Source: Thalassia testudinum (Eukaryota > Streptophyta > Magnoliopsida > Alismatales > Hydrocharitaceae). Taken from it: DNA of 64,000 nt. Both the position numbers and the translations under genes were made by a program. This document shows positions 12,829 to 24,822 of the stretch, piece after piece. The notes under the pieces are model-generated. The model saw only the letters and a list, made by a program, of their open reading frames with translations, was not told where the DNA came from and made no database searches. The stretch is taken from contig JAZHRO010000073.1 in assembly GCA_037157565.1 (NCBI GenBank), positions 95,768,001 to 95,832,000 of the forward strand, written 5' to 3'. The number at the start of each line of letters is the position of its first letter. The first letter of the stretch is position 1.

Positions 12829-14044
12829 TGATGAAGGTGTGTTTCACGAATTAAAATTAGGGTTTGGAGAAGCCATCGTCAAAGCTCGCAAAACGCATCT
12901 ATCAAATACAATTTATAACCGAAACTCTAGGGAGTCTCAGATCGAACACAAGGAGGCAATGTTTACTTTGGTTGAAAACCATGCTTCATTTTATTTCTTT
13001 TCGGTATTTTGAGGTTCTGTTATTTTTTTTATGTTTTTGAAATAAAAAAACAAGCAAGAAAAATTCACAAGAGAGACGAAACAACTACGATATATCACAC
13101 AAATGTTTATTACAATGATCTATGAAAGCATAAAAGAGAGAGGTGAGAAGAAATCTGCCAAATTAGCTGTTCGGCGAGATGACGGTGCCTGGCAGAAGCT
13201 TGGATGAAGGAGATGAGATGCAGGACAATGAAGGTGAGATGCAAGAGGATGTCGAGTAGAGGAATGCTTCACCGAGGCTCTAGAGTGGAGGTGAGGAGAC
13301 GGAGGCGATCTTCTACCAGAATGGAGGTGGGAGGATGGCTCCAAGGCGACCTATGAAGGTGGTGGGATGAAGGATGAATATTTGGTGGGAAATGGCAATA
13401 TTAAACTAATAGGAGGCCTTTGGAGCTTGAGAGTAAGCTCTAATGGAGCTTTGGTAGGCTACTTGAGCTTAAGAGTATGTGGGAGTAGAGTAGGTAGAGA
13501 TAAAGAGGAATGGGGGGTGTAGGGGTGTTTATACAGTGGAGGAAAGAAGAAATTCACATAGAAGGATGTAGTGACTGCTACAAGTGTCATTAAAGACTTC
13601 ATGCAGCTGTTGCTAAAGATCGCATCCCCACCGCTTACGCCTGCAACTGGCCTTGCACCTACAAGCAATTGGTGACGGCTGAAAGCTTCATTAAAGGTCT
13701 GCCTTGGCAGTCGCTGAAAATCCATGCCCCCACCTCTCATGCCGGCCTGTGCATAATGTGCCCCTAGTCGTGCACACACTCTTGCGCTGGTGCTGCACTG
13801 TGGTTGGCTGTGCACTGTGCCCTTGTGCGCGTGCATGGCTATGCGCTGCGCCCTTGTGTGCACACGCGCCTGTGTGTTAATTGATGAATTGGGGTGGTTG
13901 TGGGGATCAAACTTGCGCTTCTCATTTTAGGAGCGAGCGCTTCACTATTGCGCCAAGACCATGGATTGTCGTGTGGAGAGTGATGTGGTTACACAGTGTA
14001 GAGTGCCCCACAGCCATTGGATTGTGATCAAACGGTTGAGATCT
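12829..14044 (-). repeat. P2 3' LTR, first part
   Basis: It aligns with the P7 LTRs from their first bases, for example AATTTATAACCGAAACTC against AATTTATACCGAAACTCC. The T-arm-like box appears as GATCGAACACAAGGAGGC near 12930. It stops at GATCT (14040-14044), the target duplication of P3. A long minus frame (13459-13863) is GC-rich repeat reading, not a gene. Confidence 0.8.
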
Positions 14045-15675
14045 TTATTGCACAGTAATCATAGGCCCTAATTCACTTGAATTAAGGTAGAACCTAGATA
14101 AACAAGGGCATTTTGCATGTACACACGTCGTACTTTGCATCGTTGATGATTTATATGTTTTATACATAATAATGTGCTATTTTAGAGGTATTAATAATTG
14201 CAGCTAATCCAGTGCTACAGATGACCAATCAAACCTTATGGATCTATTTGGAATGATGACGGGAGTCCAACGCCTCCAAGAGCACATTAATCAGACTCCC
14301 GTAGCACCCTAGGGAGTCCATAGAAGAAGCAGGAGTCAAGGGGCAAATTGATGAATATTCGGACATTCGATGACAAATCCAACCACATGGATGGATCCGG
14401 ATCGATGTTAGTAGTCCAACGGTGCAGAAATCAACTCAATCGGAGGCCTACATCATTAGGTACATGGAGAAGAAGATGGATGGTCACGATGGTGCCATGT
14501 GGCGTGATCGCAGCCGCCCCTCACCGCGCACCAATCTGGAAAGGAGAGCCTTGGGCCATTGGATCGTCATCCAACGGCCGCGATACAGCCATGTCGCCTG
14601 CCTCCAGTAGCCCCATAAAGCAAGGGAGAAATCGCAACCATTGGTTCCACTCCAACTGCCGAGGGCACCACATAAGTATTGGAAAGTGCGATAATCCGTG
14701 CGTGTAGTGCAGCAGAGAGCTTGCCTAATAGCCAGCGCTCGACGCGGGATCGAAGCGTGATTTGGGAATTGGGTGCTTACGAATGAAATTCCACACCCAT
14801 ATCTTCATCGGGTGGATCTGCAGCGAATGCGTGGCAGGTGCAAAAGCGTTGGATGCAGACGCGTGCGATGACATGCACCTTAGGACTCAGCGGGCACTGA
14901 GCGCACTCTTTAAGCCTTCCAATCTCGATCGAACGACTGAGAATCCTTAGGATTTGAGGCACGTTTAAGTGCTGAGCGATGGGTAGTGGGTGAAGCAGCG
15001 GGCATGTGGCCGAGCGTGAGTTGTTGGATTCAGATCCAAGGGTGCATAGGGCACCACGTGGCAGCACCAGAATAAGCTGTAGATAGAAGAGGGATTTGGA
15101 AGGCTTAATCGAGACCGTTGATCTCTCGATCAATGGATCTGATTAATCTGAGGCCTTGGCACGGATTTAAGTGCCCAAATACCCTAAATGCCCTTCACTA
15201 AAGCTATAAAAACAGGCCTAAGGGCCCCCTTTGAAAGGCATTCTTCAGTTTCTTCTTCTCCCTCCTAAAACCCCTCTTTCTTCTTCTTCCCATCTTCTCT
15301 GCATCCGTCTCTGCACCTCCGTCTGAAGCGTCCATTGGGCCACCCCAATGGAACATTGCTGCTCTTCCCAACCACTCCAAAAGGCCACCACGAACCACCC
15401 GTGGTTCCCTCATTCTATTACAGTAGTAGTTGTTTACAATCATGTTTACATTCTATTACATATATCAAATTAAATCTATCTTTGTGATGTGGATGTTGTA
15501 ATTGATTATTTCTATTACTTGATTCTTATATTTGGAACAAACGCATGAAATCAAAAGTGATTTCTGCCTCCCTGTGATCGACCGGGACTCACCAATTCCG
15601 TTAATTATTTTCTCAAGACGTATTTCGTGCTATACTACAACGTACTAATATTTTACGCGATCTACGCCATGAACA
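14045..15675 (+). repeat. P3 5' LTR (1631 bp)
   Basis: It aligns with 32488-34121 along its length with many substitutions and small indels. The first bases have changed from TG to TT. It ends CTACGCCATGAACA. It carries a TATA box at 15205. Near the end are CTGTGATCGACCGGGACTC and CTATACTACAACG, both related to tRNA-Asp complements. Confidence 0.93.
15205..15212 (+). promoter_or_regulatory. P3 5' LTR TATA box
   Basis: TATAAAAA sits in GCTATAAAAACAGGCC and is kept in the 3' LTR at 33651. Transcription would be expected to start about 30 bases downstream, in the CTTCTT-rich stretch. Confidence 0.65.
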
Positions 15676-15695
15676 AATTGGCACTGCTATCGGAG
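15630..15695 (+). other. P3 primer-binding region: U5 tRNA-Asp box plus PBS
   Basis: CTATACTACAACG (15630-15642) is an exact complement of the 5' half of plant tRNA-Asp as I recall it. After the LTR end and a 3-base spacer, TGGCACTGCTATCGGAG (15679-15695) is a decayed complement of the tRNA-Asp 3' end. Confidence 0.65.
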
Positions 15696-16964
15696 AGGCA
15701 TGGTGAATTTTGATGTTATCTCTAATATAGTATTTTTGTGTGCAGGTACAATGAGACAAAGCAGCAAACGAGGAAAAGCAAGTGCGGCGAAAATTAGCTG
15801 CACACATTCTTATTAGAAACTCGGCCAGAAAGTAATTGTCAACTTTAAAATTCAATAGCCGTGTTTCTGATGCTCCACAAATTCTGAAATTTGGACTGGA
15901 ACTAGATTTTCAAATTATCTTTCCAACGCTATCCTTTCCCAAAAAAGAAATCCTTCTGTGAAATTTTTAATAATTCGTGGAGTACATTTTAGTCAGATTG
16001 CTGGAAAATAGAACTTTTATGAAATTTAGAAATCAATTCTGATCAACAAACAAATTGGATTTACTCACGATTTGTGAGGTTTAAAAGATAATCAAATTAG
16101 CTTTCAATATCATATTTTTAGAAAATTTTTGAAGGATATTTGATATTGTTTCTAATAGAAAAACCAACACGGGCTCTAAATCCCAGATTTGACCCTTGGT
16201 TTGTTAAAAATTCGTAACTAATTGTTGGAAATAGTAAAAATTTTGAAAAAATACTCTGTGAAAAGCCTATTGAAAAGGGAATCATCTTACTAAGTTTCAA
16301 ATCATTTGGATTCCATCTTGCCTTAGAGTATACAATTGAATTGTGGTCATCAATTTGAAAAAGAACTTAGAAGTGCATGAGCCTATAGGACCACGTAGAC
16401 TAACTTGGACTCCAACGAGCCCAAGAATTAGTCTGTGAGGCGAGTCACCTTGTGGACCGCCCACCATCTACTAAATTGAAGAAATAAGTTAAAAATTCAT
16501 GAAAATATATCAAATAACTTATATTTGGTTGAAACTACTGAGTAGTTCCAACCTCTCTTACAAAACCTGGTGTCTAAGCTTGCGGGGTAGCGTCACACAA
16601 CCGTGGCTGCGGGGTAGCGGAACCGGAGGAGAAAGATGAAGGAAGAACCTTCGTCGTAGTCCCCTCATAACTAGACTAGCCAGGTTAGCCTGAGAGGCAA
16701 GAATTCTTTGCAGTCAGTTTCTCGCTGAATCTTTAATTACACAAAATTAAATGAAAAATCCGGTCATCTGATATAAAGGACCACTCTGATTAACAAGGCA
16801 TTAGCCTTGTTCTGCTTGACTACACCAACCCTTTGAGTTGGTGTATGCAAGGAAGAAGTTCGTTAAGACCTAAACTTGAGGGACCTTGGGAGCCGAACCC
16901 AAGGCAGTAAAGGCGAATTTTGCTTAACCTCTCTTCTCAATCTTCTTCCACCCGATTAGTTGAA
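15696..16964 (+). other. P3 untranslated leader
   Basis: No open frame is seen. A splice-acceptor-like TATTTTTGTGTGCAG ends at 15745. The last 400 bases parallel the P1 leader, including GTGTATGCAAGGAAG and CCTTGGGAGCCG. Confidence 0.6.
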
Positions 16965-18915
16965 ATGGCTAATCCCGATCCTCGATTTCATTAGGACCCT
17001 GAGAATCAGGACCCAATGGCTTGTTTGGAAGCTAGGGTTGAGAAAATGGAACAAAAATACGAGCAAAGCATCGACAGGATCCTCACAACACTCGACAGGA
17101 TGCAACATCCACCACGTGGAGAACAACTACGGTACTTCTACGATCCGACGACAATAATTATAGCACCTCAGGTCTGGATTCCTGTAGGTGGAGATGAATT
17201 CAAGTTGAAGCCGAATATCATAAGTCTAATTTAGACTCATTTCCATGGAAACTTGAACGAGGATCCCTTTCAGCACCTCAAAGATCTGAGTCGGATTGTA
17301 GAGTCAGTTCGACCTAGGAATGTAGATATCAGAATTGTTTTCATGAAGCTTTTTCCTTTTTCTTGTAAGGATAAGGTTGCTTATTGGTTCAAGACCATCG
17401 GGAGGCCAATTGGATCCTGGGAGGAATTACGTCGCAAATTCCTCCAAAAGTTCTTCCCAATCGGTCGAATAAATGCTATGAGGCACGCGATCACGACCTT
17501 TTCCCAAGGCCCTGGAGAGAAGCTGCATGACGCCAGGGATAGATTCCATGATCTTCACAAGAAATGCCCACACCATGGTGTGCCCAAATGGCACCTCGCT
17601 CAAGTATTTTACCATAGGCTAGATGACACACACCGGTACCTAGCCGATGCATCTAGCAAGGGGAATTTCCTCGCAAAGGATGAGAATAGCACATTTGAAC
17701 TGTTTGATTCCTTAGCAGAGAACTCGATGAATGCCACCTCAATGAACCAGTTCTAGCGACTTGAACAACAACGAGTTAGTGTCCACGAAGCTCAAGTCGA
17801 GTCTGCCCGAGCGACATGGACATTATCACCAAAAAGATGGACATGGTGGATCTACTCAATAAGAAGCTCAATGAATTAATGCGAGCGAGATTTGGATCTT
17901 TTGCCAGCACTGCTCCATCTTACTCCTCTCAAGCATCCTGAGCCCCCTCTACTAGTACATATTCGTTCACTCGGGATGTTTTCTCACCATCTCCACAGGA
18001 TCTTGCATACCAGGAACCTATGAACAATGTGGATCTAGCACCATACAACTAGGGTTACGCACCACATGATGATGCAAGTGCGTATTCTTTTGAAGAATTT
18101 GCATCTGAGATGTCTTCGGTCTACGAAGATGTCAATGCTATCCAAGGTTATGGGCATAACAACCTGTATTCAGAAATGTATAACCCTGGTTGGTGCCAGC
18201 ATCCCAATTTCTCTTGGTCTAGTAACCCACAAAGACCATGTCAAGCTCCACCCAACCAAACCAAACAATATAGGAATGCACAGAACATGTATCCTAGGTA
18301 GCAGCCATTCTCGTCTCAGCAGCAATAGACATGCTCTATTAGCCACTGCACCAACTTGCCAACCCTTTGGAGTCTCTAAAGGAGGAATTGCAAGTATCAA
18401 TTCAGAAATATACCCATGACAACCTGCAAATGATGAAGGCAATGGCTGACCAAATATAGAACATACAAAACACGCAAAACCAGATGATGTAGGAGCATAA
18501 GTCAAAGGGAGCTTTGCCCTCCCAACCTGTCCCAAACCCGAGATATGTGTAGAATTAGGGTACCTTGCCTAGATTCCAAGCACCACAGGAGCAGGCACAT
18601 GTTGTTCTGCAAGCACCTCCCACACCACCTAGTTATGGGCTCGGTTAGCCACCTCTATTGCCAAACCCTGTGCATCCAGACCAACCCACTCCTTTACCCC
18701 TTCATGGACAGCATGCAGATGCAAAAGCTGTCACCCTAAGGAGCGGAATGACTACACAGGACCCGCTACCTAGGCAAGCGGGTAATGATTTTTCCAGTGC
18801 TCTACTGGAAGATGGCTCACAACCTTCTTCTTCTCACAAGCCATCTTCATTAGATAAAGGGAAGAAACTCCTAGACCCTGAAATTCTTGTCCCTTTTCCT
18901 TTGACTCTAACATGA
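16965..18915 (+). pseudogene. gag: P3 gag (broken)
   Basis: Gag is the capsid protein that packages the element RNA. The frame starts at ATG 16965 (MANPDPRFH). A coiled-coil-like LEARVEKMEQKYEQSIDRIL follows, then the Athila capsid core: VWIPVGGDEFKLKPNI, EDPFQHLKDL, DKVAYWFKTIGRPIGSWEEL and CPHHGVPKWHLAQVFYHRL. Stops fall at 16992, 17232 and 17754. After a frameshift near 17810, the C-terminal part continues in another frame with MYNPGWCQHPNFSW. After another shift it ends in KAVTLRSG, a usual mark of the end of Athila gag. No zinc knuckle is seen. Confidence 0.88.
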
Positions 18916-18947
18916 GATTCAGCACAGAAAAGGACACTTGAAATTTC

Positions 18948-19838
18948 GAGGACCTGAAATCTATGTTCAAGGAAGTTCACATTCAGGTCCCTCTCCTCGA
19001 AGCAATAGATCGCATCCCTGTTGTTGCTAGGTTCTTCAAGGACTACTGTACTCTGAAGCAACAGTAGAGAACCAGACGACAAGCGATATTATCTGAGGAA
19101 GCCAGCGCAGTTATCTTAGCCGAGTTACCACCCAAAAAGATGGACTTAGGCATACCACTGATTTCCTTCATTTTGCAGGATTCCCCTTTTGATAGGGCCC
19201 TTGTTGATTTGGGGTCATCCATCAACCTAACTCCCACTGCAGTATTTGATTGATTTAAATTTAGGGAGTTAAAGCCCACCTCGGTTACCATACAGTTGGC
19301 TGACTAATTGGTGAAAACACCGAGGGGGGCAGTTGAAAATGTGATCGTAAAACTGCAAGGATTTTGCTTTCCGGTGGACCTTTTTATTCTTGAAATGGAG
19401 ATTCCTCCTAATCTCCGTGATGCACCAGTTATTTTAGGTCGCCTGTTCTTGGAAACCGCCTGCGCAAACATTGACTGTGCATCAGGGTGCATGGAGATTG
19501 CCCTAGGGAATGAAAAGCTTAGACTGGACATTTTCAGGGCATCAAAGAACTTTGATCGTGATTTAATCAAGGAGGATAGTGAAGACGAAGATTCAGCTTT
19601 ATGTTGGAACATTGGGCTCCTCTGCAGCGACCCAATGACACATTCATCTTCACTATCAGGGGTCTTAGATCGCGATCCACACGGGAATGAGACTAATGAC
19701 ATACACATTTCATCACATGGGTGTTCACCTGCTTCCAACAACCCTAATCCTGACTATCCTGTTCTATCTAACACTGATATCTTAAGGCAGGATTACATGA
19801 CCACTGCAGGCGGATTCTCCAATAGTCAGGATCAATAG
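18948..19838 (+). pseudogene. P3 aspartic protease (broken)
   Basis: The frame begins EDLKSMFKEVHIQVPLLEAI and reaches the active-site motif RALVDLGSSINLTP (Asp codon at 19206), followed by the flap and APVILGRLFLETA. This is the retropepsin of Athila pol, which cuts the polyprotein. In-frame stops at 19065, about 19251 and 19305 break it. A low-complexity linker reaches the stop at 19836. Confidence 0.85.
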
Positions 19839-19937
19839 ATTTCCACTGTTCTTTCCTCTCCTCCCCTACATAAACCCTCTCCCCACCCTCCGTTAATAGA
19901 GTTACAGCCCTTACCTAATTCACTCCAGTATCTGTTT

Positions 19938-21430
19938 TTGGGAGAAAGTGAGACATATCCCGTGATTATCAATGCTCACTTAACTTCGGATCAGGAACAC
20001 CAGTTGATCTCCATTCTGCAAGCACATAGGGCTGCAATCGGGTGGGGCATTGCCGATCTCCATGGGATTTGCCCCTCATATTGCACTCACCATATCTACA
20101 TTGATGAAGGTGTGAGACCATCGAGACAACCTCAGAGACACCGAAATCCAAATATGTTGGATGTTATCAAGAAGGAGATCATTAAATGGCTGGACATGGG
20201 CATTATCTATCCTATTTCTGACAGCCAATGGGTGAGTCCCATTCAGATTGTGCCCAAAAAGGCACGACTCACCATGATAAAAAATGAATTGGGCGAATCC
20301 ACCCCAACCTGCACCATGACTTCTTGGCAGGTCTACATTGATTACAGGAAGCTAAACACAACCATCAAAAAGGATCATTTTCCTTTACCCTTTATGGATC
20401 AAATTCTAGAACGGCTGGTTGGGCGTAGCTTCTTCTGCTTTCTAGATGGATACTCGGGGTATAATCAAGTAGCAATCAACCCAAAAGATCAAGACAAGAT
20501 GACTTTTACGTGTCCATTCAGAACATTCGCTTTTAAGTTGTTGCCCTTCGGCCTCTGCAATGCACCAGCTACTTTTTAGCGATGCATGATGGCCATCTTT
20601 TCAGACATGATCGGGGATTGCGTAGAAGAGTTCATGGATGACTTCTCTATGTTTGGAGATGATTTTTTGTCTTGTCTTGATACCCTCACAAAGATCTTGA
20701 GGAGATGTATGCAAGTTAATGTAGTACTTTCATGGGAAAAAAGCCATTTTATGGTAAGGGATGGCATCGTACTAGGTCACAAGATCTCCTCTAATGGACT
20801 CAAGGTCAACTGAGCTAAGTCTGAAATCATTTCGCAATTACCTCCACCTAGCTCGCTCAAGAAAATCAGATCATTCTTAGGGCATATCAGATTTTATCAA
20901 AGATTCATTCAAGATTTCTCGAAAATTGCTCATCCATTAACAAATCTTCTGGTAACTGACACTCCCTTTTATTTCGACTCCTCGTGTCTCAACACTTTCA
21001 CAACCTTGCGAAGCGTTGTTTCAAGTGCACCTATTCTCCAACTTCCCGACTGGTCCCTCGACTTCAAGATGATGTGTGACCCTCCAACTTCGTTGTCGAA
21101 GCCGTTCTTGGCCAGTGTCAAGAGCACCATCTATTCATAATATACTACGTTAGCAAAATGCTGAATGAGGCTCAGTGTAACTATATAGTCATTGAGAAAG
21201 AATTGCTAGCTGTGGTATTTGGGTTGGAGAAATTCAGGTCATACTTACTGGGGTCCAAAGTTATCATCTACACTAACCATTTTTCCCTTTGGCATTTGTT
21301 GGCAAAGAAGGATGCCAAACCCCACCTTATCAGATGGATCCTTCTTTTGCAGGAGTTTGATGTCGAGATCCGTAGCAAAGCCGGAGCACATAATGTTCTG
21401 GTGGATCACTTGTCTCGGCTAGACCCTGAC
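19938..21430 (+). pseudogene. P3 reverse transcriptase and RNase H (broken)
   Basis: RT motifs run in order: WLDMGIIYPISDSQWVSPIQ, VYIDYRKLN, DHFPLPFMDQ, FFCFLDGYSGYNQ, FGLCNAPATF, and the catalytic box FMDDFSMFG with both Asp codons intact (20637-20642). FLGHIRFYQRFIQDFSKIA follows. Stops at 20577 and 20811 and a frameshift near 21080-21150 break it. RNase H resumes in another frame with [20 protein letters not shown], where YTNH replaces the usual YTDH, and ends in [10 protein letters not shown]. The enzyme would copy the RNA from a tRNA-Asp primer. Confidence 0.92.
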
Positions 21431-21890
21431 TACATTCTGTACTCCCCACTACTATCCGACCGATTTCCGGATGAGTCTCTGCTGTCTATTAACTTTGTTG
21501 AGTTTCCTTGGTACACTGATATAGCAAACTATCTTGTCGCAGGCAAGCTACCTATGGGATTATCCAAGGATCAAAAACTCAAATTTATATCAAAGGCTAA
21601 ATTCTATTTTTGTGATGACCCACTGCTCTTTCGCATTGGGGCTGATCAGATCATCCGTAGATGTGGGGGTCATTTCTCGGGCCAAAAGACCACTGCAAAG
21701 ATTTTGCAGTCAGGATTTTTTTGGCCAACCATTTTCGGAGATACACACGAGCTTGCCAAGTGATGTAAGCTATGCCAAGCACTCAGTTCTATGACTCAGA
21801 GAAACATGTTGCCTCTCCAATCTATTCTCATCATAGAAGTGTTTGACATCTAGGGCATCGACTTTATGGGCCCTTCCCGAACTTGCATGG
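21431..21890 (+). pseudogene. P3 integrase, 5' part, cut by P4
   Basis: After RNase H the frame reads [17 protein letters not shown]. It then gives a zinc-finger region with [20 protein letters not shown] and a C..C pair (CKLC). Stops are at 21761 and in front of GIDFMG. The first catalytic Asp is codon 21860-21862. A one-base shift follows. The sequence stops at CATGG, where P4 is inserted. Confidence 0.88.
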
Positions 21891-22499
21891 TGACTCGTCG
21901 ATCTTTTGCTTTAAAGTCGTTTGTAGTTTAATGTGGTGGAAAAATCGACTAATCAATATTTAACAAGAAATAACCACTCGCAGAGGAGCGGGTCGTACCC
22001 ATAGGGAGGCAATGACGTATTAAAATTTGTACTAGTTAAAAATATTTTTTCATAGTCAGTTTGGACAAGAATCAAGCCAAGATTGCCTTTAGATTATGGT
22101 TTAAGCAAGAAACAATGCTGAAATGGCAATTATGAGAAACTAGAGGATATTTTCCGCAATGCAGAATCAATAAAATATGATTAAAAAGTGGCAATGGCAG
22201 AAAATGTAATTTCTAATTGACGATTTACTGGGAATTTTTCCCCTTTGTCTTGCGCGACGAGGAGTAGATGGCCGGGCGCGGGAAGCTCGGAGGAGGTCCC
22301 TTGGACCAAGGGCTTCGAATCGGTGGTGGTGGCGAGTCGCACGGTGGCCGGAGGTGGCTGGATGAGCTCCGGTGGAGGTGCTATACCCGGTGAGCTTGCG
22401 TGGCCTGCTGGCGTGAGATCTGCCGCGTGCTGCTACTGGCGGGTCTGCAGGACTGGGCCGACAGGTCTGCAGGAGCGGCTGCTGGTCTCGCAAAGGCAG

Positions 22500-22870
22500 G
22501 CGCGGGCGTGCGGGTCTGCAGGGCCGGGCATGCGGGTTTGCAGGCACAGGGAAGGTGTACGCTGCAGGCTGAGGAGGGCATGGGCTGGAGGAGCTGCTGG
22601 CGGTTGGCGTGGGCGCGCAAGCTGCAGGCGCGGGCGTGCAGGTCTGCAGGCGCGGGGAAGGTGTGCACTGCAAGCTGAGGAGGGCGTGGGCTGGAGGAGT
22701 TGCTGGCGGTTGGCGTGGGTACGCAAGCTGTAGGTGCAGGCTTGCGGGTCTGCAGGCGCGGGCGTGCGGGTCTGCAGGTGCGGGGAAGGTGTGCGCTGCA
22801 GGCTGAGGAGGGCGTGGGCTGGAGGAGCTACTGGCGGTTGGCGTGGACGCACAAGCTGCAGGCACGGGCG
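22500..22870. repeat. Minisatellite in P4 3' LTR
   Basis: About three GC-rich units start at GGAAGGTGT near 22550, 22656 and 22784, so the period is about 106 bases. The last interval is longer by one extra copy of a 22-base subunit containing GCGGGTCTGCAGGCGCGGGC. Each unit has CTGCAG sites and CTGGAGGAGCTGCTGGCGGT. Confidence 0.8.
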
Positions 22871-23013
22871 GAGACGTGCGCGGTTCTGCAGGAGCGGGCG
22901 GACTTCAGACGTGTGTGGTGGAAGTGAAGTGGGAGGACGGAGATGGCTCTGGATTGGGAGGTGGACTTCAGACGTGTACGCAGGCTAGTGGGTGCAGGTG
23001 AGAGGGTAGCTTC

Positions 23014-23040
23014 AGACGTCTGGAAATTTCCCGGACGTCT
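23014..23040. other. AGACGTC palindrome in P4 LTR
   Basis: AGACGTCTGG, AAATTT and CCCGGACGTCT read nearly the same on both strands. The same palindrome is in the other P4 LTR (29184-29211) and is longest in P8. Confidence 0.7.
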
Positions 23041-23713
23041 TAAGTTACTGAAAGGGTGGCTAAATCAGTAGCTCGGTGGTGGTGGTCGGCGACGACGGCG
23101 AGGGAGATGCACGCTAAGGTGCTCACGGTGATGCGGACGAGCTTCGGATGGCGGTGTGGCCTGTCACACCACACGCCCACGGTGATGGAGACTCGCCGCC
23201 ATAGTAGAGGCCGACAATATGGAGTGGAAGAGAGAAGTTCTCTCTACACAGTGGTGGGTTGGTGGTGGAGGCCTCCTCAGCTCGGCTGCCTCCCTCCTCC
23301 TTTTGTAGTGGCCTGCACAAGTTTGAAATCAGCCGCCCGACCTGATCCACCACATCCGCTCTCCCTTGAATGGTTCTTCATTGTAGCCGTTCGACGTTGG
23401 AGCGGCAGCCAGCCGTTCCTGCAAGGAGAAGAATAAAGAAAATAATGTTAAATTATTAGGGTCATTTATATATAGACCCTCAACTTCTATGTTAATGAAA
23501 ATAATGTACCTAATTGGTTGTCTAATTAGATGAATGCTATTCTAAGCTAATTCTAAATGCACTTAAGATATGAATGCAATATATGGATTATGTAATGAAA
23601 TTAATACTATGAATTAATCTATTTACATCCTAATTTATGCTAAATAAATGTTAGAATTAACCTAATGTGTAGGCACTTAAATACTTAAATAGCCCACAAC
23701 TATGGGCTAATCA

Positions 23714-23752
23714 AATACCCCCATGCCTAGTTTTTGCTAGTCCCTAGCAAAA
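23714..23752 (-). other. P4 3' polypurine tract and hairpin
   Basis: On the element strand the order is TTTTGCTAG, GGA, CTAGCAAAA (23732-23752, perfect 9-bp stem), then GGCATGGGGGTATT up to the LTR. Confidence 0.8.
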
Positions 23753-24129
23753 TTAAGCGAAACCTAGCACTCTAAGTAGACTAGTCAACTCACTTAGTCT
23801 TCCTTCAGAAACATATTAAGTTTAGGCTCTAGACCCAAGGTTCCTAAGTAGTTGCTAAGTTACAGACTAGGTCGGCTAAAGACGAGTTGCAGGCACAAGT
23901 TTCCCTGATTTCTGACTCTACCCTAAAGTTTATTGATCCCTAAGATTAAAGCATCCGTGCCTGTGCATTTGTCTGAGTTATTTGAGTTAAAGGATCTTTT
24001 TTTTATTTTAATATATACCTTTTTTTTTTCTGATTCTTCTAAGTTTAACCTCAGATTAGCTATCAACACGGTCTGTGGCGGATTCATTGTCTCCATTACC
24101 ATACCTCAAAGGGTGCCTGGCTTTCGATG

Positions 24130-24262
24130 CTTCGAGATAGCACCGCCCATAACGACCCCATGAACTCCTGGCAATCGTTACTTCGAGATAGTATCGCCCA
24201 TGGATTTCTTAAGCAAATTCAGGCTTATGGCAATCGGCACTTCGAGATAGGGCCGCCTATGG
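24130..24262. repeat. Three TTCGAGATAG boxes in P4 3' region
   Basis: TTCGAGATAGCACCGCCCAT and close variants occur at 24131, 24182 and 24241, each ending near CCCATGG. P5 has three matching boxes. No gene is visible between 23753 and 24822 apart from these. Confidence 0.7.
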
Positions 24263-24822
24263 TACCTGAGCCGCGCAATGCGCTTACATGCCCCCAGTAG
24301 GATGGATATCCTAAGAGACAAGCACCGAGGAGGTAATATGTTATCATCGCATCCTCAAGGTGAGTATATACTCGACCTCTCCTGCGGCGGGAACTCTTCC
24401 AATCAAAATGTGTTTTCAAGCCTCTCTTAAGTCAAAACTAAGAGAACCAAATCTCTTTTCTGAAAAATAGAAATTAAGTTGATTACCAGACCAAGTGTGT
24501 GAAATTTGGATGCTTAGGTTACAAGGACCCGTAAACCAAAAGTAGAATAAAAGTCCAGGTACTACCCCACCTTTTAACTCAAACCTTAGTTTCCCTTCCT
24601 CAACCTCTTGAGGAATGGTCCCAACTTAACTCCTACTTAAGTTTTTAAGTCCACAAAGGACCCTAAAGGTCTAAAGCTAGTAGCTCATTTAGCTTCTAAA
24701 GTTTGACCCTAGAATTAACTTAGTCTACCCTAGAGTTCTGATTTGCTTAAGACTGCAAGATCTAGCCAGTTAAGCTCAAAACCCTTTTTTTTTTTTTATA
24801 TGTACAAATGTATGCAATTATG

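Larger units (their letters stand above)
21891..23713 (-). repeat. P4 3' LTR (1823 bp)
   Basis: It is nearly identical in layout to 28086-29880 and to solo LTR P8. The U5 end holds GTCGTTTGTAG (21916-21926), similar to the start of tRNA-Asp on this strand. Parts are a GC-rich minisatellite (about 22500-22870), a palindrome (23014-23040), and a TATA-like CTACAAAAGGAGG on the minus strand near 23308. U3 ends at 23713. Long frames such as minus 22167-22865 are repeat artefacts. Confidence 0.93.

Noticed and set aside
22167..22865. 232-codon minus frame in the P4 3' LTR, and similar frames at 28433-28951 and 52833-53444
   Set aside because: They come from GC-rich minisatellite units open in many frames at once, with Ala/Pro/Cys/His-rich low complexity.
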